Shown piece by piece: positions 12,420-25,660 of a stretch of 64,000 nucleotides of DNA. The notes beneath the pieces were generated by a model. It saw only the letters and a program-made list of their open reading frames with translations. It was not told where the DNA came from and made no database searches. The stretch is from Epiperipatus broadwayi (Eukaryota > Onychophora > Udeonychophora > Euonychophora > Peripatidae). The position numbers were made by a program, and so were the translations under genes. Location of the stretch: assembly GCA_028023455.1 (NCBI GenBank), contig JAQFVV010012511.1, positions 930,001-994,000 on the forward strand, given 5' to 3'. Within the stretch, counting starts at the first letter, position 1; each line of letters begins with the position of its first letter.

Positions 12420-14860
12420 TTCCTCTCCCTCTGATAGCTGTCCTCAGTCAATCATTGAATTGAAATCTCAATACCTAGAAAAACAAAGATGCTTGGCACA
12501 ATATATTGCCACAAAAAGAACCAAAATCTTCCTGCCTCCCACCACAACTGGACCCAAAGCTATATTAGATGGGCACTGTGAGCTGCAACCAGGCCCACCC
12601 CCACAATGCTCACCATAAATTAGGTTTAGTGCAGTGATCCTATCATGCTTGATGAAATTCACAAGCACTTCAAATTCAAATTACAGATGAAAGATTTTGA
12701 AATAGTACACATTTGGAGGAAGACTGAGACTTGTTTCACTCATAATATCACAGAAGCAAAAATCATCCAAAAGTTAAAAGCATATCCAGAGAGTACACAT
12801 TCAGGAATTCATGGCACCTCTAGATTTGTACTCCTCCATCTATCTCACTTTACTGCACCCATAGTCTGACAGCTCATTGATGTGCTAGCTGGAGATTTCC
12901 AAAATATCCCAGATCTCTATCCAGTGGCGATGGTCTCTTTTCTAAAAAAGCATATAAACCCATCTGAATTAACTAACATTAGGCCAATTTCTATGATTCC
13001 TTTACTGATCAAAACCATAGAGTCCATAGTAAAGGATTCAATACAAGACCAGCTGCTTAAACACATTTCCCACTTCCAATTTGCTCGCAAGTGACTATCA
13101 ACCACTGATGCACTACAACGCTTTCTCTTCCTAATTGAACATGTCAGGACTCACATGAAAGCTAAACCCACAGTAATTCAGCTAGATTTCTCCTCCACTT
13201 TTGATATAGTGGTTCCCTCAATTCTGCTTCAAACCCTCCAGGATTATAATGTTCCAGATGTCTTCATCCGCATAATAGGAAATCTCCTCCTCAATAGGTC
13301 AGTCTTCACTTCACTAGATGGAAAGCTAACTGAAGGTTTCAGACCACATTTGTCAATTCCACAAGGACCTCCGCTTTCCACCCTATGTTTTATAACATAT
13401 CTGAATCCACTGCTTAAACAGATTGAAGCCAAACTTCCAGGAATCTATGTTCCAAGCTTAAAACAAACAGTACATCACATTTCCTACATGGATGATGTTT
13501 CAGTCTTTTTTCCTGATCTTTCTCATCTGCCGGCCTTCCTCCAATTATAAATACATATGCTAGCAGATTAAACCTTCAAATTAACTTTGTAAAATCATCA
13601 ATGTGGAACATTAAAACAGGACAACCAATCCTGTCAGTGTTCTCTTCCAAACCTCTCCCTTTTTTGGGCTTTCCAATTGCATTATCGAGGCTGGCGATGA
13701 CAAAGGTAATTCAGAACCTAATACTGGATAAAACAAAGAAAATAGTTGCATCACTCGCCAAGATCTCCTTATCACTTATTGGCAAAGTCACATTATTAAA
13801 TACACTGGTTTATTCTAGACTGTCCTATTACCTTCCCATCATCAAACCCACTAAGCTCTTTGAAAAAAAATCAATAAACTCTCTGTGTTCCAAACTTTTC
13901 TGGAATGGCAAGGTGGTGGCTATTAGCATGGCCAAGGCTCAAATGCCTAAAGAGCTCAATGGTCTTGGTCTAAACTCTGTCTCCACCCTCTACCTTCAAA
14001 AATCCATTTCCCTTCTGTGCTCAACATGCTTAAAATTGCCAAACCTCAATCTTCCAGTGGTTGTCGACCCTACTGATACTCCACCTCCACTTACAAGTAA
14101 ATGGATGGGTGAGATCTGGAATCAAGTCAGTATAGCCTTGAATCCCAGCCAATTAGCTCTTAATGCTAAAAAGTCTTTCTGGACTGTCTACAAATTAAAA
14201 TACCAAGATCAAGCTCCGACTCAAAATGTATTGGTGCTTTTCAACAAAGCCTTGATCCAAAAGCTGAATCACTGGTATGTTGAATCCAAACACATTGACT
14301 TTCTTCTTAAGCTCAATCTGGTTTCTCTTACCACCAGTTGCTTTCTTGTGGCCAGGAGGGGTTTCTCAAAGATTGGACCCCAGTGCCAGCTCTGCCACTC
14401 AGCTGATGAGACCATAGCCCACCTATTATACATGTGCTCTACCTTCTCTCCTATCAGGAACTTCATCATTAACAAAGTTTCACTAGACATCAGAGATGTC
14501 CTATCAATTCAAAACATGGTCAAACAGGGAACCTATGCATCCATCAGACTGTCCATCTTCTTGACCTTCACCTTATGGATAACCAGATGCAAATTAATGT
14601 TTGGACATCTTAAAAATACTCCACTTCAGATTTACATCAAGCTACTCACACAGGCTAAAGTCAGAGACTCAGCCCTTGCACCTCAGCTATTACACAGAGA
14701 CACTTGGGGAAAAGATTGAGTTTCCAAATGAATAACCCACCATGAATATCAGGACTGTGCAGAATGTGTTCCTTTTTTTTAGTCTGTATGTTTTAAATAT
14801 AATGTAAACCTTTCAGGGTACAAAGAACACTTCATGTTTAAATAAAATATTAAAAAAAAA
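12420..14860 (+). mobile_element. Decayed non-LTR retrotransposon with reverse transcriptase, 5'-truncated, poly(A) tail
   Basis: Successive plus-strand frames (12645-12866, 12882-13091, 13155-13547, then 13601-14719 after a frameshift) spell one ORF2-type protein. Visible are 'TNIRPISMIP' (first reverse transcriptase block), 'STTDAL', the first catalytic block 'LDFSSTFDIV', 'IPQGPPLS', and 'YMDD' at 13485-13496 where most LINEs have YADD. The thumb-like part 'SLIGKVTLLNTLVYS' follows, and a C-terminal zinc knuckle 'CQLC...H...C' near 14390-14435. In-frame stops near 12867 and 13092 and the shift near 13550-13600 make it dead. An AATAAA-like signal at about 14840 precedes an A-run near 14850. 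The endonuclease is not visible. The C-terminal part resembles Tx1/L1-like LINEs, but the clade is unproven. Confidence 0.85.
13601..14719 (+). pseudogene. 3' half of LINE ORF2 (thumb and zinc knuckle), longest open frame of the window
   Basis: 372 codons open, but the frame is only the C-terminal half of the reverse transcriptase protein, shifted relative to 13155-13547. It starts after the catalytic motif ('PLPFLGFPI' corresponds to the segment just past YxDD). It continues through 'LFWNGK' and 'LNGLGLNS', typical of the LINE connection region, and ends with the CxxC...H...C knuckle at about residues 265-282 and a basic tail. As an isolated frame it would not be enzymatically active. The ATG at 13601 is probably incidental. 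Confidence 0.8.
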
Positions 14861-15595
14861 TGTATGTTAAGATTGCACTGTATTTACTTATTTTTTACAA
14901 ATCATTAATTAAACAGATGAGTATACAAACTAGCATCTTCCAATGGCATATATATATATGTAAAAATAAATATTGCAGTGTATTTTCTCTTTCCCTATCT
15001 TTAAAATCATTAAATAAACAGAGTAGAAGGTGGATGAAAGGTCCTTTTCTTTGAGCTAAAGTAAATTCTACAACTTATTAAACAAATGTTTCATTTTAAT
15101 AGCAGGATGAGAGTAGAATTTTGAAACATTTTAATTTAACTTTAAATCTGTCATTTAACTTCTGACTAAACAAATTATTGGGGGGGAAAACATAAAAAAA
15201 ATGACAGTTGATGTTTTGCATGTACCTTACTGATCTAAATATATATAAAAACTATTTAATCTTTAGAACATTTACATTATATACATGAGATAAGAAAATT
15301 AGTTGATACTTATACTTGCTTGAATGCTGTATTATAAATATAAAATAACAAAAAAACAAAATGAGAATATAATATTATTAGTAACAAAGAAAGCATTAAT
15401 TTGAATGATTCTTCAAAAGTGTGGCAGATTAAGGGTTGATCATTGAAGCTTTATAATGACTGGCAGAGTGTATTGATCACTGTTGAGCTTTACATCAAAG
15501 ATGATTGGGTACTTCATGTTTTGATTTCGATAGGCATGATTTCCACAGGTAGCAACACAGGTGGACTTCAAGCATGATTCTCTGGTCTTTTGCAG
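14861..15595. other. AT-rich stretch with a worn 100-bp direct repeat
   Basis: 'attgcactgtatttactt' near 14871 and 'attgcagtgtattttctc' near 14970 begin two similar stretches that both pass through 'aatcatta...aaacaga', suggesting an old tandem duplication. Otherwise nothing is recognised. Confidence 0.35.
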
Positions 15596-15642
15596 GATTC
15601 TATTTCTTGGACACCTGAGAACAGACTCATGGGAGAATGGAG
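15596..15642 (+). other. Candidate exon (47 bp) with good splice signals
   Basis: The sequence before 15596 is a pyrimidine-rich acceptor ('ctctggtcttttgcag') and the sequence after 15642 is a strong donor (GAG|gtaaag). The 47 bp between are less AT-rich than the flanks and open in two frames; the first reads 'DSISWTPENRLMGEW'. The length is not a multiple of three. No neighbouring exon could be recognised, so this may be one exon of a gene with large introns, a non-coding RNA exon, or chance. Confidence 0.25.
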
Positions 15643-16114
15643 GTAAAGCTTGTCTATTTGGACAGAAATCAGACTGAATTTTTAGGTATATTGTATATCA
15701 CAGTCAATTTTAAGATGAACCTTTTTTACAAACAGTTTTAAGTATTTATACCAATTTTACCTCACTTTTGAATGTTTGGAAACACTTGAACATTTCTCAG
15801 CCCTATCTTTAGCATTAATAAAAGTCTACTAATGCTTTCTTTGTCTAAAACATTTTAAAAATATACAATGTTTTTAATACTATTGTTTTTGATACTCATC
15901 CCTTTGGACAAATAACAAATTTTATATTTTTGTCATTTTAAAATTGATGTAAAGCAAAATTTAACCAGGAAGATAGTCATCTGGAACTATTTTTCAATTA
16001 TCTATTGTTTGATCTATTTTACATTATCTCAAATCTATTACCATTCATTTGCTAGTAAATTTTTTATTTATTTTAAAAAGTTTTTCTTTTTCTCTAATTG
16101 TACTTGGTCTACAC

Positions 16115-16509
16115 CAGGAGTCCCCAATCCTATGCCCACGGGCACCATGGCGCCCGCAGACAATTTTACATGTGCCCGCCGCTATCCGAACACGATAAAA
16201 AATTATTTATCTGATACAAATAAATTTAATTTTTAAAATTTCTTATAAATTATTGTATTATATTGTAATCAAATTGTAGGGCATACTATACTTTTACAGC
16301 GTAAAAATATAAACGTTAATTATATGTTAAATTTTTATTTTTGAAATAAATATTTTTTTCTACATTATGTGCATTATTAACAATATCCAACTATAAATTT
16401 ACATATAAAAAAATGGTGCTCGCCACCTGATTGAAAAAATAAATGGTGTCCGCCACCTGGTCGGTATTATAGAATGTGCTTTTAAGTGCAAAAAGGTTGG
16501 GGACCCCTA
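16115..16509 (+). mobile_element. hAT-type MITE, 395 bp
   Basis: Ends CAGGAGTCCCCAATCC and GGTTGGGGACCCCTA are inverted, and the 8-bp flanks GTCTACAC (16107-16114) and GCCTACAC (16510-16517) match at 7 of 8 positions, as for a hAT duplication. Next to the left end is a palindromic 'gggcaccatggcgccc' (16141-16156). Next to the right end are two near copies of 'aaatggtgtccgccacctg'. There is no transposase. The same element in opposite orientation is at 39336-39743. Confidence 0.88.
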
Positions 16510-16835
16510 GCCTACACCCACACCTACAACATTTATATACATATTATATTTTCTGTACATATAAATTTCACTAAATGTTTTATCTTTCATATTAATATCC
16601 ATTAACTGTGGTTGAGTTTAGGGTCAGCAAGTTAAACAAACAGTGAATGGTAAAGTACATATAAATGGATATATATGTACAGCTTCAATATAATCCATTG
16701 GATTCTCTACATCTAATTCACCAATTCTGATTTGTGGTATTGCCACTATACTATTGACTGTTGAACTAACTTCTCATAATTACAATCTGTCTTAGACAAC
16801 ACCAATGCTGTGTAGAGGCATGACCAATCACACAT

Positions 16836-17416
16836 AGTTGTCCCTGTTAGTTTACCAGTTGGGGATATGAGGTGGAGCAGCATCATTATATTTTAATATA
16901 ACAAAAGAGATGATTTAGGCTAAACTTGTGTGTGTATATATATATAGAGAGAGAGAATTATTAAGTGTCATAAAGATATACAAAATTATTTTTTATTTAT
17001 TTAAAGTAATATTCTTTATTAAACACAAATGATATTTACATAATTACAAAGGTTATATTAAGTTTGTCTAACAACATTTCTTCAAAACTGTCATAATACT
17101 TAAGGCATTTTTCTCATTACCTCATAAGTTGTCCCTGTTAGTTTACCAGTTGGGAATATGAGGTGGAGCAGCATCATTATATTTTAATATAACAAAAGAG
17201 ATGATTTAGGCTAAACTTGTGTGTGTGTATATATATAGAGAGAGAATTTTTAAGTGTCATAAAGATATACAAAAATATTTTTTATTTATTTAAAGTAATA
17301 TTTTTTATTAAACACAAATGATATTTACATAATTACAAAGGTTATATTAAGTTTGTCTAACAACATTTCTTCAAAACTGTCATAATACTTAAGGCATTTT
17401 TCTCATTACCTCATAC
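16836..17416 (+). repeat. Recent 291-bp tandem duplication
   Basis: Copy one (16836-17126) and copy two (17127-17416) start with 'gttgtccctgttagtttacc' and both end at 'ctcattacctcata'. They differ at only a handful of positions and in the length of an internal (TG)(TA)(GA) microsatellite (about 16930-16958 against 17220-17246). Non-coding as far as I can see. Confidence 0.9.
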
Positions 17417-20400
17417 ATTTTTTTTTTACCTTACTAATACATTCTTAGACTGGAAATGGGTTTTCCTACCATAATTCACATGTGTACGAAGCAGTTCCTC
17501 CCCACACTGATTCAATAGCATTCCTATGAAAAGTTGAGGCAATCTGTAAAAAGACAAACGTCCAGAAGCAGAAGTCTCTGATCTTTTCAACCAATGATTT
17601 GGGGGCTATTTTCTATTGTTTTATACTATACATGGTCTTGCATTAACAAACATGACCATATCATAGACCAGTTTGTACACATAACTTGGTTCAACTTTAA
17701 TGATTATATAATGTCAATGTTATTTTAGCTTGCCCTTACAATATTTGCTACATGCCTGAATAAAAAATGTTTATTTTATTATACAAAAATAACTGCAACT
17801 ATATTAATTATTAATGCAACATTAATATCATTAATATTATACAAATGCATATATACTTTATTATTTATTAATATAATATTAATTCAATGTACTCAACATG
17901 CACGTACTTTATATAAATATATATATATAAATGTATCTATGCTATAATATAGATCCAGCTAATGTTATTATTTACTGTAACTATACGGTAAATAATTTTA
18001 AATAAAGTTAAAATCAACAAATTATTACAATACCTTAAATGTAAATTATTTAATTAATATATCACACTATTTTATGTATTATTTCCATTTTAACTTTTTG
18101 TATCTTTAATTTATCATATGATGATTTTTTTAAAAAATAATTATTTAACATATTATAATAATTTACTGTTCATTTCAACTCTGCCTTAAAATTAGTCACC
18201 ATATATTCATAATATTAGATTGGATTTGTGATTGTTTCATGCTTTGAAACTAGTTCATTATTGGATTGGGCATTTAAGGTGATTGGAATTTATACATTGT
18301 ATTGGAATCAAACATTAAGTTTATACCAGATGAATATTAGTTCTGAAACTATAAACTGATTATTGTTTATTTTATATTACATCAATTTTGGTCCATTTAA
18401 TGTGAGAAATGTTAACCGACTGTAATCTTAAACTTTGTTGCAGTAAATAATATCAAGTATACATGTTGTGATAAATACAATGCCACCACATGGATAAAAA
18501 ATGCCTTTATGCTATGTAAATTTTAATGTCTTTGAAACAAAATTTGTAAATTAAAAAAACAATTTTTCCCAGTGCTTTTGCAAGAAAAACTTGAAAATAT
18601 GGCTTTAGCCATTTAACATAGTTGGTAAATACACCCTATTTTTATTCATTTATTTTTATAAAATAAACTCAGAGATTAAAACATATGCTAAAATAAAACT
18701 AATGCTTAAAACAATAATTTTTGAAACAATAATTAAATAATATCTCAAAACAAAAATATTTATTTAGTAAATTTGAAATTTTTCTTTCTAAAGTTTTCAT
18801 ATTATTTTTTCAACAATCCTGCAAAATTGCTAATAGAGATAGGAAATATCTTCAAATAAGATAATTTTTAAAAATATCTCCATATTTTTAGTCATGAAAA
18901 CATTGCGCTGCTCTCTTCTCCTTCTCAGGCTAGTTTTGATATTATTGTAGTACTTACTTAAAAATTTGCGGCTAGAGGCATGTTTTGCTTCTGAGCTCCA
19001 TCTTCCTGAAGTATAATAGTTATAAAAGCTGATTTAACTCTTAAATTTCTTTAACAATATTTAGACAACTTTAATTGGCCTGTCAATAATTTGTTAAAAA
19101 TAATTATTGTTTGTTTCAAAATTTCACATGTGTAAACTTAGTTATGTTTCTATTAACAAAGTTTTATTTCTTCAATAATTAAATATTTACACTATTATTT
19201 AATTTTTACGTGCATGTTATCATACTATAAATAACTATAATTTAATATATATATAATCAATATTTTATATTTCTATACTTACAATATTTATTGATATAAG
19301 TTTTATATTTCATTAGGACTACCAAATTAGGTCAATGTAAAATAACACAGCTGATATAATTCTTACATCCCATTAACATTCTTGCTAAAAAAAATTTTGT
19401 TTTAAAAATCCATTCATTACTTTTAATTTGGAATCTTTCTCACATAAAATTGGTTTATGTTTTCGACTAACAAAAATAGTTTCACTTGTTTTCATTCAAT
19501 AATAAAAAATTACATATAACTAAGTCCTATTATATATATTATACTTAAATATATAATTTGACAATTAGGGATTTAGCCAGTATTTATTTAAGGCCAAAAA
19601 CTTTAAATTTTCATATTTAGATTGTTTATTCAATACATTTTTAGAAACAATTAAAATACCTTGTACTTTATTTTGTTTATTCATAGGTTATGTTGGATAA
19701 CTATATTAAAAAAATCAAGTACTTAGTTTGTTTCACTAGATATACATTTTTTAGACTTTGCCAATATGCAATCACGTAGAGGTTTGCATTAAATAATATT
19801 GTTACCATGTCAAGAATTAAATATTTTGATGTGCAGTAATATCTTTTTACAATTGTGTTTTGTACTCATTCTGTTTTCCTTAGTGTGTACCATGGATCAA
19901 CTATGAATTTTTGGTTAAAAATACTCCCAAGGAAAAGCCGTTTAGTAAAATGTGTAGAAAGATAATACAACATATAAAAAAATATATTATTATTAAAAAT
20001 AACAAAAGCTATTTAGTAAAATGTTACAAGGATAATAAATAATAAAAAAATGAGACAAAAAGATTACTTTATTAAAAATATTTTTCACAATACAATATCG
20101 GAATTGATTCTAACACCTCACATTCCAGAATCATCCACTTTACCAATACTCTATAGTGAATACAACATTTAAATTCTGTAAAATATCATTAATAAACTTA
20201 ATTTTATTACAAGCAAAATTACTGTAATTATGAGGCAATATTTTTAAGTTTTATTTTTAAATAAATTATTAATAATAATATTACTTTTTATATAAATTAG
20301 AAGTTTAAATAAAAATAATTGGGAAATCTACACATTTTCATTTATATATACATTTTACTAATTATAGCGACAAAAGACAGTGGCCTGTTCGGTTTTGTGC

Positions 20401-21716
20401 ATTAGTAGAGTATATATGAAATACATTTTGAGGCTCCAGCAATTGTCACAGTAAGTTTAAGTAAATCAATATTCCTCTTATATTTAAATAGAAAATAATT
20501 TGCAATAAGAATGTGTTTGTAAGAATAAAGTGATTCGAAATCTAAACATTTAAATATAAATTATCCCAACGAAATGGCCTTGGCTTATTTGTTCTTAGCA
20601 TAATGATAAAACATGCATAGTATATTTCGAGCTCAAGCCTTGAAATTTTTGGTTCGGGTAATTGTCATAAATAAGTTTATGCAAAGAAATATTCCTCTCA
20701 TATTTAAACAAAAAATATTTATGTTCAAAAATTTACATAAATTTTTATTATTATCTTGGTCTCTTAGCAGCTTTATGATGACACGCTTTTGGCCTTGCAA
20801 ACCCATATATGGCAGTCCTGTGTAAATAAAACAGAATACTATATACATATATACAAAAATATAGAGACAATAAGCTCAAAATGGCTATTCTAGTAATTGA
20901 AAGAATAATGTTTCCAATAATAGTAATAAAAAAAAAAAAATGAAAGAAAACAAAGTCATTAATGAACTACCTAATTAATTTTCTTTACTATTATCAGTTC
21001 ACAAAGTCCTGCTATATGTGCGTGAAAATAACATTTCTTAACGTATTTCAACTACAATTTTTATTTTTATTTATTCAATCGCGAGAGAGTTTTTAAATCT
21101 TAAGTGCGGAATAAATGTACACACAGAGATTTGTTTTATAATTAAAAAATAATAAAATGAAATACTAACATTAATAAACAGATCTACGTAATTTAAAAAT
21201 TGATAAATATTTTTAAGCTATATCAATTTTATTTAAAGAAAAAATATTTATTTCTATTTTTTTTAAAAAAAATAATATTCTGTTCTTCTAATAACAATGC
21301 TGAATGAAAAATGCTGCGGAAAGTAGACTGGGTAGTTTTAAAGAAAAAAACTTTGTCTTCAGATACTTATTATTCATATATTTTCAATCTATAATTATCT
21401 TGCTAAAATAAAAAATGACGAAAATTCTATTTTCTCTTATTGGCCAGATTTCCTAAAGTTCTAAATGTATTAAATAACTTTGTGTCTCTTCTATTGTTAT
21501 TTTTTTGGCTCGCTTCATTAATTATCTTTTATGTTAATATAATGTCTAAATATTTGGAATTACAAACCAAAAGAATAATCATCTTAATTAGTGAAATAAC
21601 ATCAATTGAAGCATCACTTTTGGATTCCAAAGAAAACTTTAGATTTTAAGAAAGTAAACAAAAAGATAAATAATGTCTTTTAAAAAGATATATATAATTT
21701 AAAAAAAAAAAGGAAA
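17417..21716. other. AT-rich stretch without recognised genes; two worn direct repeats
   Basis: 'tttagtaaaatgt' with flanking sequence is duplicated at about 19940 and 20010. A diverged duplication pairs 20435-20490 with 20655-20715 (both read 'aattgtca...taagttta' then 'atattcctct.atattta'). A T/C-rich splice-acceptor-like string lies at 18915-18930. No exon or protein domain could be supported. Confidence 0.4.
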
Positions 21717-22135
21717 TATGCTTATGTGTTTGAAAAATTCTTATTTATGAATCTGAGACTTGGACACTGAATAGAAGAGCAATGCAGAAATTTCAGACCA
21801 CTCAAAGAAATATGGAGAGATGCATGTTAGAAGTAACAAGAAGAGATCAAAAACGCAATACATGGTTAAACAAACAAGCAGGTATTACTGACATCGTTGA
21901 AAGAATTAAAAGACAGAAGTGAGTTGGGCTGGACATATTACTAGAAGAAATGGTAATAAATGGACAATTGAAATTTTAAACTGGATTGCAATAAATTATA
22001 AAAAACACAGAAAGAGACAACATGTGAGATGGATGGATGATATAAGAAAGTGTGCAAGTGTGATGTAGAGAAGAGAGGCTAAAGATCAGAGAAGATGGAT
22101 TGAACTAGGAGAGACCTTCATCCTGCAGTGAATTG
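21717..22135 (+). mobile_element. RTE-clade LINE, 3' end fragment
   Basis: Plus-strand translation gives the conserved C-terminal tail of RTE-type ORF2: 'YESETWTLNRRAMQKFQTTQ', 'ITDIVERIKRQK', then 'WAGHITRRNGNKWT', then 'RWMDDIRK' and 'RWIELGETFI'. Two in-frame stops (about 21922 and 22066) and a small shift interrupt it. The copy starts after the reverse transcriptase core, so it is 5'-truncated, as usual for LINEs. It ends in a 'ttgataataattgat' tail that resembles the short repeat tails of RTE elements. Related copies lie at 32570-33560, 50700-50850 and 61288-62690. Confidence 0.85.
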
Positions 22136-22140
22136 ATAAT

Positions 22141-24277
22141 AATTGATATTGTTAGTAAAATATTGTAAAAATATAAAATATTAAATTTTATTATGATTCT
22201 GGGGTTATATATATATATATTTAAAGAAAATAAATCCATTCTGAGAATAATATTTTTATAGGATAAATTTAAAAGATAATTTAATTAATGCCACACTCCT
22301 ATACATATAATAACATATGTAAGCTTTAACATAAATGATGACTTATAAGCATACACACAAATTTGCAGTATAATAATAGTTTATTATTTATGTTAATCAA
22401 AATAAACATAAATAAAGGGATGTCCTTGTAAATACTAAAAAATTGTGGGTGTTTACTACATAGCAAATAGGCATAATCATAATAGGATATAATAAGTTAA
22501 AACAAATATTCTTTCATGAAATTGGGAAGAATTTACATTAGTAAAAGAAATAAATTTAGCAGTCATTGTTATTTTTTAACTATAATAATACAAGGGCAGA
22601 TACCCTATGCTTATATTAAAAAAGATTATGAAGAAGAGTAGAAATTCTGAGTACTATTTTAAATTAAATAAAGATATGCATTTTTGCAGATAACATATAT
22701 TTCATTAGTCCAGATTCCATTTTATATTGATCGGATTGGCATTTATCACCACACACCAATAGATATATCCAATAATATATATCCAATAAGATATATCCAA
22801 TAATAGAAACAGACCAAAAGATAATGATGCTCCATGAATCCAGTTGCTCTCATTATGGATGGGGATCTGACTAGTAGTCCAGTTGGAGGTAAAGTGAGAC
22901 AACAACAAATTACTGTTAGATCTGGATGGCAGTTTGCATATTGTCCTAAAGTTAATGAGGCAAGCTCATACTACAAATGGATGCTGTTAAAATGTAAACC
23001 ATACATGAGGCAAGCTGTTACAGAACAACTAGACTGTACCTACACATGAGGTAAGCTGTCATAATATAGCTGGAAGTGTTAGTAAAGTGAAAAGGATACC
23101 TGAAGTCCCTTACAATATGCTATTATATACTATAACAGATTTGTTATATGGTACACAATAATATAGTGTGTGCATATATATATAAAGTTGAAAGGAAAAA
23201 TAGAAATAAACACAGACAAAAAATTTGTAGATATTTTTCTACCTTCCTGAAATAAAATAAAATTATAGTAAAAGAATTAAATAATTCTAAATGTAAAATA
23301 AAATTTCATTATGAAATAAATAGTTAAAAATGTCTAATAAAGATTATTTGTAATTCTGATTTTGTATTTGAAAACAATCAGTTCAAATTGATACTTGTAA
23401 AAATGTATATTATTTTGAAATTTTTTAATTAATGCTTGTACACAATTCTCTATCTAAGTAAAAACATAGATCACACTTTTGGTAAAATTTCAAAGTTGCT
23501 TTTGAAAGGATTAGTAATCTTTTTGAAAAGATAAAACTCTGTTTTTAATTAAATGTGTTTTTATCACCCCAATCCAAGACTATAAAATGGTTGGATAAAA
23601 AGATTATTTTAGTCTGAATAGTAGTTTTTGAAAATAGAATTGACTAATATAGTTTGTCTAATATTTTTGTGAGAGTTAACTGCTGTTTGTTGGTAACTGT
23701 AGAAGAGAGTGCAGTTGTAAGTTTGGTTTTAATATTTTTGAGCAGTTGGCTAATAGCTAGATGCAAAGTTGGCTAAAATATTTTATGAAGTAGTTTGCTG
23801 TAGCTGGCAGTAAATAACTGACCAGAAAAGTTGGTTAGTAGAGATGATTTCCAGAGTTATACAGATAGCTCCCATGTAACAAGTTAAGACAGAAGAAGGA
23901 TGCTACTACTGGTTCACTATACTGGAGTTTGGAACTTGGAAGGTAGACCCACTTCTCTGTCTATAAAGCCATAAATGTGACAAAACAGTTTTCTGGCCTG
24001 AAGCTCATCAAATCCTAGACAGTAGGGAACTGATTGAATGCCAACATACTTGATTATGCCTTTCACAATGTTGACAATTGCCTGGACTATGCCTGTTTTG
24101 ATGATGATACCATCAGTTTGCCAAAGAATTGGTAGACATATGCTATTGTGTGTACATGCAAAGAACCACAGACAAATGGCTCATGTTGCATATGTATCAT
24201 GAGTTTTAAATAATTGATTTTTGAAATGGAATTTTAACTGTTAGAGATATATAAAATGATTTTACTTTTTGTTTATT
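22141..24277. other. AT-rich stretch with a short minisatellite and unidentified coding-like remnants
   Basis: A 13-16-bp motif 'atatatccaata' is repeated three times (22765-22812). 'catgaggcaagctgt' recurs around 22955, 23005 and 23045. Between 23870 and 24190 the sequence is less AT-rich. Its third frame contains a cysteine-containing stretch ('NVDNCLDYACFDDD') broken by stops, which I cannot assign to any family. Confidence 0.35.
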
Positions 24278-25660
24278 AAAAAAAAGGGGGAGACATTTTA
24301 AAAGTGAAACAAATGCAAATAGTTTTGCTTGGATTAAAAACTAGATGTAAAATTTTAATTAATTGACTTTATATTTTTAAAAGAAAAAAAAGTTAGGAAT
24401 CCTTTTTTTAAAAAAAAAGGACTTGTAAACTGATATTTTTTTAAAAAAAGGGAAAAAAGAAAGAATAATCATTAAACATAGAAATTGATAGCTAATTTTA
24501 AATTATGTCTGTAGTTTATTAATGCACATGGGTATGTGTGAATTTAATGTATTTTAAGCAAGGAATTAACTATGAAAAAATTGTAACAAATTCAAATAAG
24601 TGAACATCAGTGTGCTTATATACATGAACACACATGTAAAATTGTAATCATTTATTGTATTTTATATAATGATTCAAATATGTCTAGGAATTATATTGCA
24701 CATGTCTGCATATATTAATGAATGTCAAATAGACATGTAAATTTTAATCACTTTGTCATTATTGAATATATTCATGTAATAGTATAACAGGGCTGTGCAT
24801 GTATGTATGTGTGCTATATGTAAACCACCAAATAGTAACTTGAATTTTGTATATTAATCATGTAAACCACAATGTAATAATTTTTGTAGTATGTTAATCA
24901 AAATCAAAAGCCATATGTGTATAGGTATATTCTAGAGACCTTAATTTCATTAATTTTTTATTGTTAATAAACTGAATTCCATTGTTAAAAATTGTATTGC
25001 ACCATCTCTTGATGACTGTGACAGTTATAGATCTTATGTTCATTGAGCTAGATTCAAGCACAATGGTCTGATATATTAAATGGGGATGTATTTTAGTGCT
25101 TTAGGGGCAACCATTATGACATTGTCCTGGCTTGGCATAAGGATTTTATTCTTCAAAGTCCCTGCACTACATTTTATTTTAGTTTAGTCTTACCAATGAA
25201 GTTTATAGTTGGCCAGCCATTTAATGGTATTAAATTGCCAGGCATTGATGATGATCAGCATGTTTTAATATCCTAACATTGTTGTTTTTATAATTATGTA
25301 TTCTGATGAATGAATACTTAGTTGGTGCATCCATGTTATGTTTAAATATTGCCCAAGCTGGCAAAGACTAGTTAAATAGTAGGCCTGGTCTATAAAAGAC
25401 CCATTTTCAATCCAGTCACCAGATTGACTGTTGATTTATATTTTTCATTGTTTAAATCCAATCACAAACTGAACTGTTGATTTATTTTGACTGTGGATTA
25501 TTCATAATGATGATGAATGTTTATTTTGAGTATTACTCTTCAATATATAACATTTCTTATATATTACTCTCATAATTAATTTGATATTTCAATTTAAATT
25601 GACTGGGAATGATGATGATTTGCCATCCTCCCAGGTATGACCATTTTAGATTACCCCACC
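24278..25660 (+). other. Possible retroelement remnant: polypurine-tract-like string and downstream promoter-like box
   Basis: A purine run 'aaaaaaaagggggaga' (24279-24294) looks like a polypurine tract, which normally sits just upstream of a 3' LTR. A TATA box (TATAAAAG, 25391-25398) about 1.1 kb downstream and an AATAAA at 24967-24972 could be LTR signals. No matching second LTR, integrase or reverse transcriptase is recognisable, so this is a weak hint only. Confidence 0.2.

Noticed and set aside
22834-23049. 71-codon plus-strand frame as a gene
   Set aside because: It contains short internal duplications ('catgaggcaagctgt') and no recognisable domain; likely repeat-derived.
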